Notes: generated from the sequence alone by a model not told the origin. Positions 16,289 to 25,686 are shown, numbered from the stretch's first letter. The stretch is DNA of 51,750 nt from Spartobacteria bacterium (GCA_021324825.1 JAJPII010000025.1:1-51750), one strand, 5' to 3'. Program-made: numbers and translations.

Positions 16289-17305
16289 CTACAGCGTGCG
16301 ACCGTTTGGCTCGGCGAAGGCCGCCAGCTCGCCCATGATCTCGCGGAACGTCCGGAAATCGACTTGCTGCTGGCCGTCGCTCATCGCCTCGGCGGGGTTG
16401 GGATGCACTTCTATAAGGAGCCCGTCGGCGCCCATGGCGAGCGCCCCGCGGCAGAGCATCCGCACGAGGTCGGCGCGTCCGCACCCCTGGCTCGGGTCGA
16501 TGATGACGGGAAGATGCGATTCCTTTTTCGCGATGGCCACGGCGGCGAGGTCGAGGGTGTTCCGCGTGTAGGTCTCGAAGGTGCGGATGCCGCGTTCGCA
16601 CAGGAGGACGTTCGGGTTGCCGTTGGTGAGGATGTACTCGGCTGCGAGCAGCCATTCCTCGATCCGTTCGCTCAAACCGCGTTTCAGGAGAATGGGTTTC
16701 ATCGTCTTCGCGCATTCGACGAGGAGGGCGAAGTTCTGGCTGTTCCGCGCGCCGATTTGCAGGATGTCGGCGGTCTCGGCGACGTGTTCCACGTCCGCTT
16801 CGCTCAGGACTTCGGTGATGATCTTCAGCCCCGTTTCTTCCCTCGCCGCGCGGAGCAGGCGCAGGCCTTCTTTGCCAAGGCCCTGGAATTCGTAGGGGGA
16901 TGTCCTCGGTTTATACGCGCCGCCCCGCAGGACGGTGGCGCCCGCTTCCTTGACGGCGCGCGCGGTGGCGAGAAGCTGTTCCTCCGACTCGACCGAGCAC
17001 GGCCCGGCCATGACGACCAGCCGCCGCCCGCCGATCTCGACGCCGTCCGCGGAGACGACGGTGTTGGCGGGGTGCGACTCGCGGCTGGCGAGCTTGTAGC
17101 GCTTCTGCACCCGCATGACTTGTTCGACCTGCGGGAGGACGTTGAGGGATTCCAGCGCATGATGCGTGCGCTCGTCCCCGATCGCCGCGATGACGGTTTG
17201 CGTGGCGCCGTAGATGGGGCGGGGGTCGTACCCCAGCTTGGCCACCTCTTTCATGACTTCGTCGATCTGCTCGCGCGAACTGTTTGGCTTTATGACAATG
17301 ATCAT
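16289..17305 (-). CDS. aroF: 3-deoxy-7-phosphoheptulonate (DAHP) synthase, AroF type I-beta
   Basis: 338 aa. It condenses PEP and erythrose-4-phosphate, the first step of the shikimate pathway, in the cytoplasm. Residues 1-70 are the ferredoxin-like regulatory domain typical of the Thermotoga-type I-beta enzymes (MIIVIKPNSSREQIDEV). The TIM barrel follows: VMAGPCSVES, GGAYKPRTSPYEFQGLG, ITEVLSEADV, LQIGARNSQNF, LLKRGL, CERGIRTFE, VIIDPSQGCGR (normally HxxG near here), and LLIEVHPNPAEAMSDGQQ. All PEP- and metal-binding segments are present. Spelling of the DPSQGCGR segment departs slightly from the usual DPSHxxGR. It stands alone apart from tRNA-Thr downstream. Confidence 0.95.
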   Translation of the reverse strand: MIIVIKPNSSREQIDEVMKEVAKLGYDPRPIYGATQTVIAAIGDERTHHALESLNVLPQVEQVMRVQKRYKLASRESHPANTVVSADGVEIGGRRLVVMAGPCSVESEEQLLATARAVKEAGATVLRGGAYKPRTSPYEFQGLGKEGLRLLRAAREETGLKIITEVLSEADVEHVAETADILQIGARNSQNFALLVECAKTMKPILLKRGLSERIEEWLLAAEYILTNGNPNVLLCERGIRTFETYTRNTLDLAAVAIAKKESHLPVIIDPSQGCGRADLVRMLCRGALAMGADGLLIEVHPNPAEAMSDGQQQVDFRTFREIMGELAAFAEPNGRTL

Positions 17306-17352
17306 CGGAAAAAGGGGAAGTGTGCCGCACTTTTTGACGCGCGCAAGCTCCT

Positions 17353-19146
17353 TTAAAGCGGCCCCGGCGGCCGCGGTTCAATATAAGGCGGCGGATTCTC
17401 CAGGGCTCGCGCCTCGCGATACTGTTCGGCGGCTTCGGCGCTTCGCCCGGCGGCTCTCAATCCTTGGGCGTAGAAAATATGGATCGCGATGAGGTTCGGG
17501 TCCCAGCCCGCGGCGGCCCGGTACGCCTTGCCGGCCTCGTCGTATTCCTCGATTCCGTTCAACGCGCGCGCAAGGCCCACGAGGATTTGCTCATCCTCGG
17601 GAAATAGCTTCAGGGCGTCCCGGTAAGCTTCCGCGGCGCTGTCGAAGAAGAGGAACCGCGCCATCTCGTTTTTCGCGGCACTCCCCAGCGCGCGATTCGC
17701 CTCGCCTATATAGAATGGCAGCCACGGGTCTTCCTTTTCGTGTTCCATCCCTTTTTTGGCCAGGGCGATCGATCGCTCGTACTTGGCGTCCCGAAGCGCC
17801 GTCCGCGCCTGTTCGGCAAAGCGCTCTCCGGGCAGCGCCGGCAGTCCCAGGATGGCTATGGCTGCGCCGAGGAGGGGAAGCGCGAGCCGGGGCCACGACC
17901 ACCCGGCGGATTCGGCCTCCGGATTCGCGAGAATTCCGAAGACGACGGCGAGCAGGAGGGCGTTGCCCGGTATGTGCAGATTGAAGTCGAAGATGGAATG
18001 GATGAGGCACGCCGCGACCGCGCCGAGCGCGCCGAACAGCACGGCGATCTGGTTGCTGAAAACGCCGCGGCCCGCCAGCAGGGCCGGGAGGCGCCGCGCA
18101 GAACGCAGACCGTTCGCGATGTGCGCCCAGAGGAAGAAGACGAGAAGCGCCTCGCCCGCCAGGCCGTATTCGGCCAGGAGTTCCAGGTAGTCGCCGTGCG
18201 CGTGGACGGGATCGGTTTGAAGCTGCGGCCTTCGAAAAAGCCTGCCGTAGATGAGATGCGTGCCCGCGCCGGTTCCAAACACGGGCGCGACGCGGAATTG
18301 CGAGAGGGCCGCCCCCCAGGTATAGAGCCGCACTTCCTTGGCGAAGAGATGGCTCAACCGGTTTTGAAGCAGGGGGCTGCGCGTCATCAGGGCGGTCGCG
18401 CAACCGAGGAACAGCACGAGGCCCAAGCCCGCAATGACAGCCGCTCTCCTGAAATCGCGGCGCTCCCCGCGCCCGATGAACCGGAGGCTGAGCACGGTGA
18501 AGATGAGGAGCGAAAAGAGGGTGCTGAGATAACCGCCCCGGCTGCCGCTGATCGCGACGCCAACGTAGCAGCCGAGCGAGAGATAACCCGCGAGCATTTT
18601 CGCCCACGACGGCCAGCGGCTCCAGACGGTCGCGCCGAGGCCGAGGACGCCCGCCGTTTCCATGAAGCCCGCGAAATGGTTTGGGCTGATGAACATGCCG
18701 CTCGCGCGCCTGTCCATCGCCGGCCGCAGAAATCCGAAGAGCATGAACTCGTTGCCGCGCGCGAATTGTAGCAGGCCGGGAAAGAGCTCAAGCGCCGCGA
18801 GCAGCAACAGCCCGCCGATAAGAAGGAGGCGATGCTTCGCGCCAGGGATGTAAAAGGCGGTGAGCAGATAAACACTGAGCGCGCCGAGAAGCGCGAAGAA
18901 ATCGGGCCTGGCAAGATAGTTGATGGGAGAAAACCACGCCCGCGCCAGGAGATAGCCGGAAAAGAGCAGGGTGGAGAGAAGGCAGGCGGGATTCGCCGCC
19001 GTCTTGGGCCGGAAGGCGAGCGAAAGGACGCCCGCCGCGGAGAGGACTCCGTACGCCGGAAGGCTGAACAGAAGCCGCGTGCCTCCGATAAGGCAGTCGA
19101 TAAGCGCCACCGAAGCCAGCAGCAGAAAGACGAAGGCGCCGTTCAT
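17353..19146 (-). CDS. O-antigen ligase/polymerase-like membrane protein with C-terminal TPR repeats
   Basis: 597 aa from ATG 19146, chosen because it overlaps the upstream phosphatase stop by ATGA; the frame extends further up but without membrane character. About 10-12 hydrophobic segments fill residues 1-430, with the Wzy/WaaL-type periplasmic loop FGTGAGTHLIYGRLF and HAHGDYLELLAEYGLAGE, the conserved His region of this superfamily. Residues 440-597 are TPR-like repeats (ERSIALAKKGMEHEKEDPWL, AAEAYRDALKLFPEDEQILVGLARAL, AGKAYRAAAGWDPN, AAEQYREARAL). Such proteins join or polymerise lipid-linked glycans; whether this one makes O-antigen or exopolysaccharide is open. Coupling to the PP2C gene is notable. 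Confidence 0.88.
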   Translation of the reverse strand: MNGAFVFLLLASVALIDCLIGGTRLLFSLPAYGVLSAAGVLSLAFRPKTAANPACLLSTLLFSGYLLARAWFSPINYLARPDFFALLGALSVYLLTAFYIPGAKHRLLLIGGLLLLAALELFPGLLQFARGNEFMLFGFLRPAMDRRASGMFISPNHFAGFMETAGVLGLGATVWSRWPSWAKMLAGYLSLGCYVGVAISGSRGGYLSTLFSLLIFTVLSLRFIGRGERRDFRRAAVIAGLGLVLFLGCATALMTRSPLLQNRLSHLFAKEVRLYTWGAALSQFRVAPVFGTGAGTHLIYGRLFRRPQLQTDPVHAHGDYLELLAEYGLAGEALLVFFLWAHIANGLRSARRLPALLAGRGVFSNQIAVLFGALGAVAACLIHSIFDFNLHIPGNALLLAVVFGILANPEAESAGWSWPRLALPLLGAAIAILGLPALPGERFAEQARTALRDAKYERSIALAKKGMEHEKEDPWLPFYIGEANRALGSAAKNEMARFLFFDSAAEAYRDALKLFPEDEQILVGLARALNGIEEYDEAGKAYRAAAGWDPNLIAIHIFYAQGLRAAGRSAEAAEQYREARALENPPPYIEPRPPGPL

Positions 19147-20285
19147 CCTGTCCGAAGGGCGGCGATAACCGCGGAGTCGTCCGAGGAGGCGTTGCCGCCC
19201 GAGCGCGCGGCGATCGCGTTGAGGATACGCACGAGAAAATTCTCCGCCGAACGCTCCGGGGCGGGGGTCAGTTCCACCATATCCGCCTGGCCGAGGCGTC
19301 CGCCTTCCGGGTTGCTCGCGCCGTACAGGCCGTCGGTGTAGAGCAGCAGCGCGTCCCGTTTTCCCAACTCGCACCCGGTCTCACCCAGCTCGCTGTTCGC
19401 ATCCAGCCCGAGCGGCGGCGCCAGCGAGGGGATGGATTCCACACCCCCCTCCTCGCGGACGATGAGCAAGGGCGGATGTCCCGCCCCGGAAAAGACTATC
19501 TTGCCGGTGTCCGCCCGCAGCGCCACGCACGCCACGGTCATGAACGACTTCCCCTTGAAGATGCCGAAGAATTCCCTGTTCACATAGTCCATGATTTGCG
19601 CGGGCGAACTGAACTCGCCCGCCCCATGGCGGAAGAGCAGCTTGGCCACCATGGTGAAAAGCGCGGCGGAGACGCCGTGCCCCGTGGCGTCGGCCATCCA
19701 GAGGAGGACGGCGCCATCCGGCAGCCGGGGCCAGTCATACATGTCGCCGCCCACCTGGATCAAAGGCCGGAATCTCGCCGCGAATTCCCACCCCGCAACG
19801 ACAGGCGGGCGTTGCGGCACGATTGCCTGCTGGGTCAGCCGCGCGGCTTCCAGGTCCAGCTCGTGGTCGCGCCGCCATTTTTCCAGCTCGTCGTTCTGTT
19901 CCTCCAGCTTTCGGCGCAAGGCGTGCAATCCCGCGTGCGCCTCGATCCGCGCTTTCAATACGGGAAGATTCACGGGCTTGGTCACGAAATCGTTCGCTCC
20001 CGCGCCCAGGGATTCCACCTCGTGCTCGCCGCCCCCGTGCGCGGTCAGGAGGATGATCGGCATCTGGACGGCGTCCGGGACCTCCCGGATGCGCTCGCAC
20101 ACCTCGGCGCCGTTCATGTCGGGCATCTCGTAATCCAAAACCAGAAGGTCCGCCCGCGTTTCAGCGACCTTCCGAAGCGTCTCCGCGCCGTCGCGGCACT
20201 CGATGACTTCGTAGCCCGCCTTCGTCAGGAAATGCGAGAGGAGTTGCCGCACAAGGGCGTCGTCGTCGGCTACTAGAATCGTCAT
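19143..20285 (-). CDS. Receiver-domain PP2C (SpoIIE/RsbU-type) serine phosphatase
   Basis: 380 aa. ATG 20285 begins the receiver MTILVADDD; the longer open frame upstream is not receiver-like. Residues 1-120 are the receiver (Asp51 in LVLDYEMPDMNG, Lys in FVTKPVN), about 125-165 is a coiled-coil linker, and about 165-380 is a PP2C-type phosphatase with metal-binding VGGDMYDW, LLWMADATGHGVSAALFTMV and DALLLYTDGLYGASN. This architecture (as in RssB-like/Hnr-type and IcfG-type regulators) usually dephosphorylates an anti-sigma-factor antagonist in partner-switching. No anti-sigma or STAS gene is next to it. It is divergent from the GH57 gene and coupled to the O-antigen ligase-like gene. Confidence 0.93.
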   Translation of the reverse strand: MTILVADDDALVRQLLSHFLTKAGYEVIECRDGAETLRKVAETRADLLVLDYEMPDMNGAEVCERIREVPDAVQMPIILLTAHGGGEHEVESLGAGANDFVTKPVNLPVLKARIEAHAGLHALRRKLEEQNDELEKWRRDHELDLEAARLTQQAIVPQRPPVVAGWEFAARFRPLIQVGGDMYDWPRLPDGAVLLWMADATGHGVSAALFTMVAKLLFRHGAGEFSSPAQIMDYVNREFFGIFKGKSFMTVACVALRADTGKIVFSGAGHPPLLIVREEGGVESIPSLAPPLGLDANSELGETGCELGKRDALLLYTDGLYGASNPEGGRLGQADMVELTPAPERSAENFLVRILNAIAARSGGNASSDDSAVIAALRTG

Positions 20286-20368
20286 TTCCCAAAGAGTAAT
20301 CCAAGGGCGCGCGCGCAATCGAACCGAAAAAATTTGCGCCGCCGCGGCATTCCGAATACGCATTCCGT

Positions 20369-22522
20369 GTGGCAAACGTCGTCTTTCTCTGGCACATGCA
20401 CCAGCCGTACTACGTCAACCCCGTGACACGGACGGCGATGATGCCCTGGGTGCGCATGCATTCCGTCAAGGGTTACCTCGACATGATCTCCGTCATCGAA
20501 GATTTCCCGGGCATCCATCCGAACTTCAATCTGACGCCCGTCCTCCTGCTGCAAATAAAGGAACTCGTCGAGGGCAGGATAAAAGATCTCTGGCTCGAAT
20601 GGTCGAGAAAGCCCGCCGCCGATCTGGAAGAGGACGAGAAATTCGCGTTGCTGGAAAATTTCTTCAAGAGCAATTGGGATAACCTCATCCAGCCCGAACC
20701 GCGTTACTGGGAGCTTTTGAACAAGCGCGGGCTGACACTTTATCGCGACGACGTGCGGCGCGGCCTGCGTTACTTCAGCACGCAGGAGTTTCTCGATTTG
20801 CAGGTCTGGTACAACCTTGCCTGGTGCGGATACACCGCCTGCCGCCTCTATCCTGAACTACAGGAATTGCGTAAAAAAGGGCGCAACTATACTGAGGAAG
20901 AGAAGAATAGGCTTCTTGACATCCATCTGGAGATCATGCGGCTCGTCCTCCGCAAATACGCCGACGCGGAGGCGAGGGGGCAGGCCGAACTGACCACCAC
21001 CCCTTTCTATCACCCCATCCTTCCGCTCGTTTATGACTCCGCCTTCGCGGAAAGAAGCCTGCCGGGCCGCAAGTTCCCGGATCGTTTCCACTGGCCGCAG
21101 GACGCCGCGGCGCACCTGAAGCTGGCCGTGGCGCAACACACGGAACTCTTTGGCAAGGCGCCGCGTGGGCTTTGGCCGTCCGAAGGCTCCATCGCGCCGG
21201 AATTGATCCCGCTGATGGAAGAGGCGGGCATCCAATACTTTTGCAGCGACGAGGAGAACCTTTTCAACTCCTTGAAGCGCGACCCCGCCTGTCAGAACCA
21301 GGTTGTCGATCACCTCGAACTCTTCCAGGGGTGGCGCGTCCGCTACGACGGCGGGGCGGTCAACGCGCTCTTCCGGGAGAAGCCGCTCTCGGACTTCATC
21401 GGGTTCATGGCGGCGAAGAATGAACCCGCCAAAGCCGCCAGTCATCTTCTGCACCACCTGCGGCACATCGCGGGCATGGTGCCGCACGACACGGGCCTCA
21501 TCCCCCTGATGCTCGACGGCGAGAACGCCTGGGAGACGTTCGCGGACGGGGGCGAAGGCTTTCTGCGCGCGCTCTACGGCGGCATGGAGTCCGACCCCGT
21601 CCTGCACAGTTGCACCATAGAAGATCATTTCCGGCGGCATCCGCCCCGGCGCGAGATTACGACCCTCCACACCGGTTCCTGGATCGGGAGCAACTTCGAC
21701 ATCTGGATCGGCGAGGACGAGGAAAACCGCGCCTGGGACCTCCTGGGCGAAACGCGCGCCTTCCTTCAGCGGCAGATCGACTCCGGCGCGCTCGACCCGG
21801 AACGCCATGCTTCCGCGATGCGCGAAATCTACGCCGCCGAAGGAAGCGACTGGTTCTGGTGGTACGGGCCGGACTTCAGCAGCGAGAACGACGACCTCTT
21901 CGACGAGCTTTTCCGGCAGCACCTGAAGAATGTTTACCTCCTCTGCAACCAGGTGCCGCCCCCGCATCTCGACCGCCCGATCAACCGCGCGAAGACGACG
22001 CAAATCTACGAGCCGCCGACGCATCTCCTATCTCCGCGGGTGACTGGACGGTTGACCTCCTATTTCGAATGGATCGGCGCGGGGCAATATACGGCGGGCG
22101 GAGAGCAGGGGGCGATGTATCGCTCCGAACGATTGATGGAGAAGATGTTCTTCGGGTTCGACGCGGAGTCGTTCTACCTGCGGATCGATCTGCTGAAGTG
22201 GGATCGCGTGGCGCTGGTTCTGACGTTCGCGCAACCGGCCGGGGTCAGTCTGCACACGGGACCGTTGACGCGGGACGGCAAACAGCATTTCACCCTGAAG
22301 CGGCCGCACAAGAAAGGATTGACGCGCGACACCCTCGCGGCGGCCGAGATCATCGAGCTGGCTGTTGCGCTGTCGGACCTTGGAGTCGCGAAGGGCGATC
22401 CCCTCAGCTTCCGGGTTCAGATTCTCCAGGATGGAATCGAGCGCGAGCTGTACCCCGAAAGCGATCTCGTGAAGCTGACCGTTCCCTCCGGGGAATTTTC
22501 GCTCGAGAAGTGGATGGTTTGA
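20369..22522 (+). CDS. Glycoside hydrolase family 57 protein
   Basis: 717 aa from a GTG start. It opens with the GH57 hallmark VVFLWHMHQPYY, then FNLTPVLLLQI, PFYHPILPLVYD, and GLWPSEGSIAPELIPLMEEAG, whose Glu272 is the expected nucleophile; a later Asp region (VPHDTGLIPLMLDGENAWE) fits the acid/base. The C-terminal 200 residues carry an extra beta-rich domain (DUF-like carbohydrate or glucodextranase-type). No signal peptide, so it acts in the cytoplasm, probably on glycogen/maltodextrin-type alpha-glucans as an amylase or 4-alpha-glucanotransferase; the exact activity cannot be called. It is monocistronic, with a dispersed repeat starting directly after its stop. Confidence 0.92.
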   Translation: MANVVFLWHMHQPYYVNPVTRTAMMPWVRMHSVKGYLDMISVIEDFPGIHPNFNLTPVLLLQIKELVEGRIKDLWLEWSRKPAADLEEDEKFALLENFFKSNWDNLIQPEPRYWELLNKRGLTLYRDDVRRGLRYFSTQEFLDLQVWYNLAWCGYTACRLYPELQELRKKGRNYTEEEKNRLLDIHLEIMRLVLRKYADAEARGQAELTTTPFYHPILPLVYDSAFAERSLPGRKFPDRFHWPQDAAAHLKLAVAQHTELFGKAPRGLWPSEGSIAPELIPLMEEAGIQYFCSDEENLFNSLKRDPACQNQVVDHLELFQGWRVRYDGGAVNALFREKPLSDFIGFMAAKNEPAKAASHLLHHLRHIAGMVPHDTGLIPLMLDGENAWETFADGGEGFLRALYGGMESDPVLHSCTIEDHFRRHPPRREITTLHTGSWIGSNFDIWIGEDEENRAWDLLGETRAFLQRQIDSGALDPERHASAMREIYAAEGSDWFWWYGPDFSSENDDLFDELFRQHLKNVYLLCNQVPPPHLDRPINRAKTTQIYEPPTHLLSPRVTGRLTSYFEWIGAGQYTAGGEQGAMYRSERLMEKMFFGFDAESFYLRIDLLKWDRVALVLTFAQPAGVSLHTGPLTRDGKQHFTLKRPHKKGLTRDTLAAAEIIELAVALSDLGVAKGDPLSFRVQILQDGIERELYPESDLVKLTVPSGEFSLEKWMV

Positions 22523-22603
22523 AGCGTGCAATGCACTTTTGCCCCGCTCTCGGCTGTAGAGGCGGCTGGCACAGCCTCCTCTACAACTTGGGTTAAGCGC
22601 GCC
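22523..22603 (+). repeat. Dispersed 3'-end repeat, copy A
   Basis: Directly after the GH57 stop (22520-22522) comes AGCGTGCAATGCACTTTT followed by GCCCC, then a palindrome: a 14-base left arm (22555-22568), GCA spacer, a 14-base right arm (22572-22585), one mismatch between the arms. The head matches copies B and C at 16 of 18 positions. It lies between convergent genes and could form an RNA stem acting as a terminator for the GH57 gene. Confidence 0.75.
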
Positions 22604-23986
22604 TCAGGTTTGGGCTGCGGCGAATTGGATGGCTATCTCCAGCCCGCGGGGTCGCCGGTTCCGCGCGATGACGGAGCCTTCACAAGCGTCGATGCAATTT
22701 TTTACGATGGCCAGGCCAAGGCCCGTGCCGCCCGTCTGCCGCGTGCGGGAAGCATCCACCCGATAGAACGCGTCGAAGATTTTTGGAAGTTCGGCTTCCG
22801 GCACGCCGGGGCCTTCATCCGTTACTTTGATCGTCACCATCCCGTTCTCCGCCGACGCCTTCACCATCACCGGAGTTTGCGCGCCGTGGCGGAGGGCGTT
22901 GCGCACCAGGTTCGCGAGCGCGCGGATGAGAAGCTCCGGATCGGCGGAAACCTTCAAGCCTCCGGGAACGTCGACGTGAATTTGCGACGATTCGCCGGCC
23001 TCGCGCCGCACAGCCTCGCGCGCGGCTTCCAGCACGCTGACCGGCAGCAGGCGGACGGAGGGCGCTCCAAAGGAAGCCTTGGAAAAGGCGAGCAGGTCAT
23101 TCACCAGGCTCGCGATCTGCGCGGCTTTTTCGCCGGCGGCTTTCGCGTAAGTTTCCTGTTCTTGCCCCGCCCGCTGCTCGAGGATGCCGAGCGCCATCTG
23201 AAGGCGGGCGAGCGGGGCGCAGAGCTCATGCGCCACGTCTCCCAGGAATCGCTTCTGATCCTTGACGAAGCCGTCGAGGCGCGCGGCCATCTGGTTTATG
23301 GCCTCCGCCAGCAGGCCCAGTTCATCGCGCCTGCGCGTGGAGACGCGCGCGTCGAACCGGCCTTTCGCGATGTTGCGCGTGGCCTCGGTCATCTGCCCGA
23401 TGGAGCGCGTGATGCCGCGCAGCAGCGGCAGCCAGAAGAGCACCGAAAAGATCACCGCGCCCAGCGCCAGCCGCAGCCACACGGTGAAGTCAAGGATGAG
23501 CCCGCCGACGCTGTGGGTGGAGGATTCCACAACCAGCACGGTCCGCAGGGGTTCGCCGGCCTCGGGGTTGTCGATCCGCGCGCTCAGGAGCAACCAGTAC
23601 TGCGTGGGATTCGAGGTGTGCAGGAACGCCCGCACGGGCTGGCGGAGCCGCGAAGGCGCCAGCCGATGCCGCACCTCCGGCGGCAGATCGCCGATCGCGC
23701 CGAGGAGAGGGTTCCCGTCCGCATCGTAAAACGAGAGGCGGACATGGTACGCGCCGCTGAAGCGGTCGATGACGCGATCCCATTCATCGGGGGGGGCCGC
23801 GTTGAGTTCGCCGATAATGAGGTCGCGCATCGCGTCGACCCTCTGGCTCGTGTTGCTCGCCAGCACCCAGTCGAGGTTGAAGCGGAACCGCGCGTTGAAG
23901 AGGAGGATGAAAACCGTGGCGAGCAGCGCGAGGTTCAGGAAGAACCAGAGCAGTATCTTCGCATAGAGCGGCACGCGCGCGCGCAT
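22604..23986 (-). CDS. Membrane sensor histidine kinase (CpxA-like)
   Basis: 460 aa from ATG 23986; GAGGT lies 5 bases upstream, whereas the earlier ATG (24004) has no Shine-Dalgarno and would overlap the regulator gene by 11 bases. TM1 is about 11-30, a periplasmic domain of about 130 residues follows, TM2 is about 170-190, then HAMP (190-240), H-box GDVAHELCAPLARLQMAL with His253, and an ATPase with ALANLVRNALRHG, TDEGPGVPE and GTGLGLAIVKNC. The H-box variant HELCAPLAR instead of HELRTPL is usual among Verrucomicrobia and Acidobacteria. It pairs with the regulator gene 7 bases upstream; signal unknown. Confidence 0.93.
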   Translation of the reverse strand: MRARVPLYAKILLWFFLNLALLATVFILLFNARFRFNLDWVLASNTSQRVDAMRDLIIGELNAAPPDEWDRVIDRFSGAYHVRLSFYDADGNPLLGAIGDLPPEVRHRLAPSRLRQPVRAFLHTSNPTQYWLLLSARIDNPEAGEPLRTVLVVESSTHSVGGLILDFTVWLRLALGAVIFSVLFWLPLLRGITRSIGQMTEATRNIAKGRFDARVSTRRRDELGLLAEAINQMAARLDGFVKDQKRFLGDVAHELCAPLARLQMALGILEQRAGQEQETYAKAAGEKAAQIASLVNDLLAFSKASFGAPSVRLLPVSVLEAAREAVRREAGESSQIHVDVPGGLKVSADPELLIRALANLVRNALRHGAQTPVMVKASAENGMVTIKVTDEGPGVPEAELPKIFDAFYRVDASRTRQTGGTGLGLAIVKNCIDACEGSVIARNRRPRGLEIAIQFAAAQT

Positions 23987-23993
23987 GGAGACC

Positions 23994-24686
23994 TCATTCC
24001 GCATCCGGGTTTATCAACATGTATCCCACGGCCCGGACGGTGCGGATGAAGCGCGGGTTTTTCGGATCGTCGCCCAGCTTGCGGCGCAACGACCAGATGT
24101 GGACGTCAATCGAACGGTCCAACCCGTCGTAGAGGCGTTCGCCGATTGTCTCGATGAGATTTTCGCGCGTCTTCACCCTGCCCCGGCCGCGGGCGAGGGC
24201 GGCGAGGAGATCAAATTCCAGGGCCGTGAGTTTCAGGACTTGCTCGCCCAGCGCCGCGACGCGCGCCGAAGGGTGGATGCGCAGCGGGCCGACCACGAGT
24301 TCCCCTTCCTCTCCCGGGATCGCCGCCCTCGTGCTCCTACGGCCGACCGCGCGCAGCCGGGCGAGCAATTCGCGGGAGGAGAATGTCTTGGGCAGGTAAT
24401 CGTCGGCGCCCATTTCGAGGCCGACGATGCGGTCCGTTTCCTCGCCGCGAGCCGTCAGCATGAGGATGGGAACATCCGACCGGCTCCGGATCGTCTTGAG
24501 CACTTCGAAACCATCCCGGCCCGGAAGCATCACGTCGAGAATGACCGCGTGGAATCTCTCCTTCAAGGCGCGCTCCGCGCCCGCCGGGCCGTCATGTTCG
24601 AAGAAAACCTCGTAACCGAGCGGCTCAAGGTAGTCTTTTATGAGCGCGCATAATTCCTGATCGTCATCGATAACCAGGATTCTCAT
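23994..24686 (-). CDS. OmpR-family response regulator (CpxR-like)
   Basis: 230 aa. Receiver with acidic pocket VIDDDQ, phosphoacceptor Asp51 in VILDVMLPGRDG, and LPKTFSS in place of the usual KPF (the Lys is kept, Pro is Thr). A C-terminal winged helix has LTALEFDLLAALARGRGRV, LDRSIDVHIWSLRRKLGDD and VRAVGYML. Partner of the adjacent kinase, with which it forms a 7-base-spaced pair. The upstream SGNH hydrolase gene ends 3 bases before this start, so the three genes probably form one transcript. Confidence 0.93.
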   Translation of the reverse strand: MRILVIDDDQELCALIKDYLEPLGYEVFFEHDGPAGAERALKERFHAVILDVMLPGRDGFEVLKTIRSRSDVPILMLTARGEETDRIVGLEMGADDYLPKTFSSRELLARLRAVGRRSTRAAIPGEEGELVVGPLRIHPSARVAALGEQVLKLTALEFDLLAALARGRGRVKTRENLIETIGERLYDGLDRSIDVHIWSLRRKLGDDPKNPRFIRTVRAVGYMLINPDAE

Positions 24687-24689
24687 GCC

Positions 24690-25583
24690 CTAGGGCGAGG
24701 GCTTCAGGAGCGCATCGACGGATTTCTGGAGTTCCAAATGAAGCATGTCGTCCACGGACGCCTTGCGTTTGGCCGCCTCCGCCTTCAATGCGAGGTATTG
24801 CCGCGCGGAAATCCCCGCCTTTACGTTCAAGACTTCGGTCGAAGGCATATCCAGCCACGCCTTGCGATCCTTTTTGATCTGGCCATCGCCAACGCCGAAC
24901 GCCTTCAGTATCCCGGCGGCCATCATCTCATTTCCCAAGGGATTCATATGGACGCCGTCCACGGTAAGGAGATTTCCCGTTTGACCGGGCGCTGCCGTTT
25001 CCTTCAAGGCGGCTTGCATATCCGCGTTGACATCCGCGAGCAGGCAATGTTTTTCCGCGGCCAGCGAGCGCAGGTAATCATTGTAAGCCGCAAGCTTTTG
25101 GTTAAAGGAGTCGTCGGGGTTTTCGTGGATCATCGTCGAAGTGAGGATCATCACCTTGACGCCTGTCGCCTGCGCGCGCCCCACGATCTGCGCTATGTTG
25201 CTTTTGTAGTCCTCCAGTTCGACTCCTTTCACTCCGTGCCAGACGTCGTTGACGCCGCAGCTCAATGTCATCCAGTCCGGCTTTTTTTGAAGCACGTCGC
25301 CCTCCAACCTTGCGAGCATGTCCCTGGAGGTGTTGCCGCTGATCCCGGCGGGGATCGCTTTCGCCTTGATGCCGCTCGCCTCCAGGCCGTTGATGACGAG
25401 CCGGACATAGCCGCCGGGGTTGTTATATCCATTTTGGGTTATGGAATCGCCCAGGAACGCGATGGATTGGCCGGTCTTGACCGCGATGTCATCGGCGCGG
25501 CTTGCGGGCGCGCAAAGAACAGGAGCCATAAACAACAAGCCAAAGGCGCGCTTTATCGCGGAAGGGAGGGATTTTGTGTTCAT
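24690..25583 (-). CDS. Exported SGNH/GDSL-family hydrolase
   Basis: 297 aa. A signal peptide of about 30 residues (ends ASRAD) leads into block I AFLGDSITQ with nucleophile Ser47, block II Gly in PAGISGNTSRDML, block III SCGVNDVWHG with Asn, and block V DGVHMNPLGNEMMA giving Asp and His. The protein is therefore a secreted or periplasmic esterase, of the kind that deacylates carbohydrate or lipid esters; substrate unknown. It is the first gene of a unit with a two-component pair 3 bases downstream, which is an unusual order and hints that the pair is made with the enzyme. Divergent from the DLH gene. Confidence 0.9.
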   Translation of the reverse strand: MNTKSLPSAIKRAFGLLFMAPVLCAPASRADDIAVKTGQSIAFLGDSITQNGYNNPGGYVRLVINGLEASGIKAKAIPAGISGNTSRDMLARLEGDVLQKKPDWMTLSCGVNDVWHGVKGVELEDYKSNIAQIVGRAQATGVKVMILTSTMIHENPDDSFNQKLAAYNDYLRSLAAEKHCLLADVNADMQAALKETAAPGQTGNLLTVDGVHMNPLGNEMMAAGILKAFGVGDGQIKKDRKAWLDMPSTEVLNVKAGISARQYLALKAEAAKRKASVDDMLHLELQKSVDALLKPSP

Positions 25584-25686
25584 GAACCGGAAAGAGTCTG
25601 GGCTGCGACGGAATATTTTGCGATGCTTTTCCTAATCCGATGCGCGTGGCCGCAAGCCGCGCCGCGAAAGAGAATGGGATACCTAT

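Noticed and set aside
22526..24049. 507-codon plus-strand frame opposite the CpxA-like kinase
   Set aside because: Shadow of the kinase; its start lies in repeat copy A and its product shows no recognisable domain.
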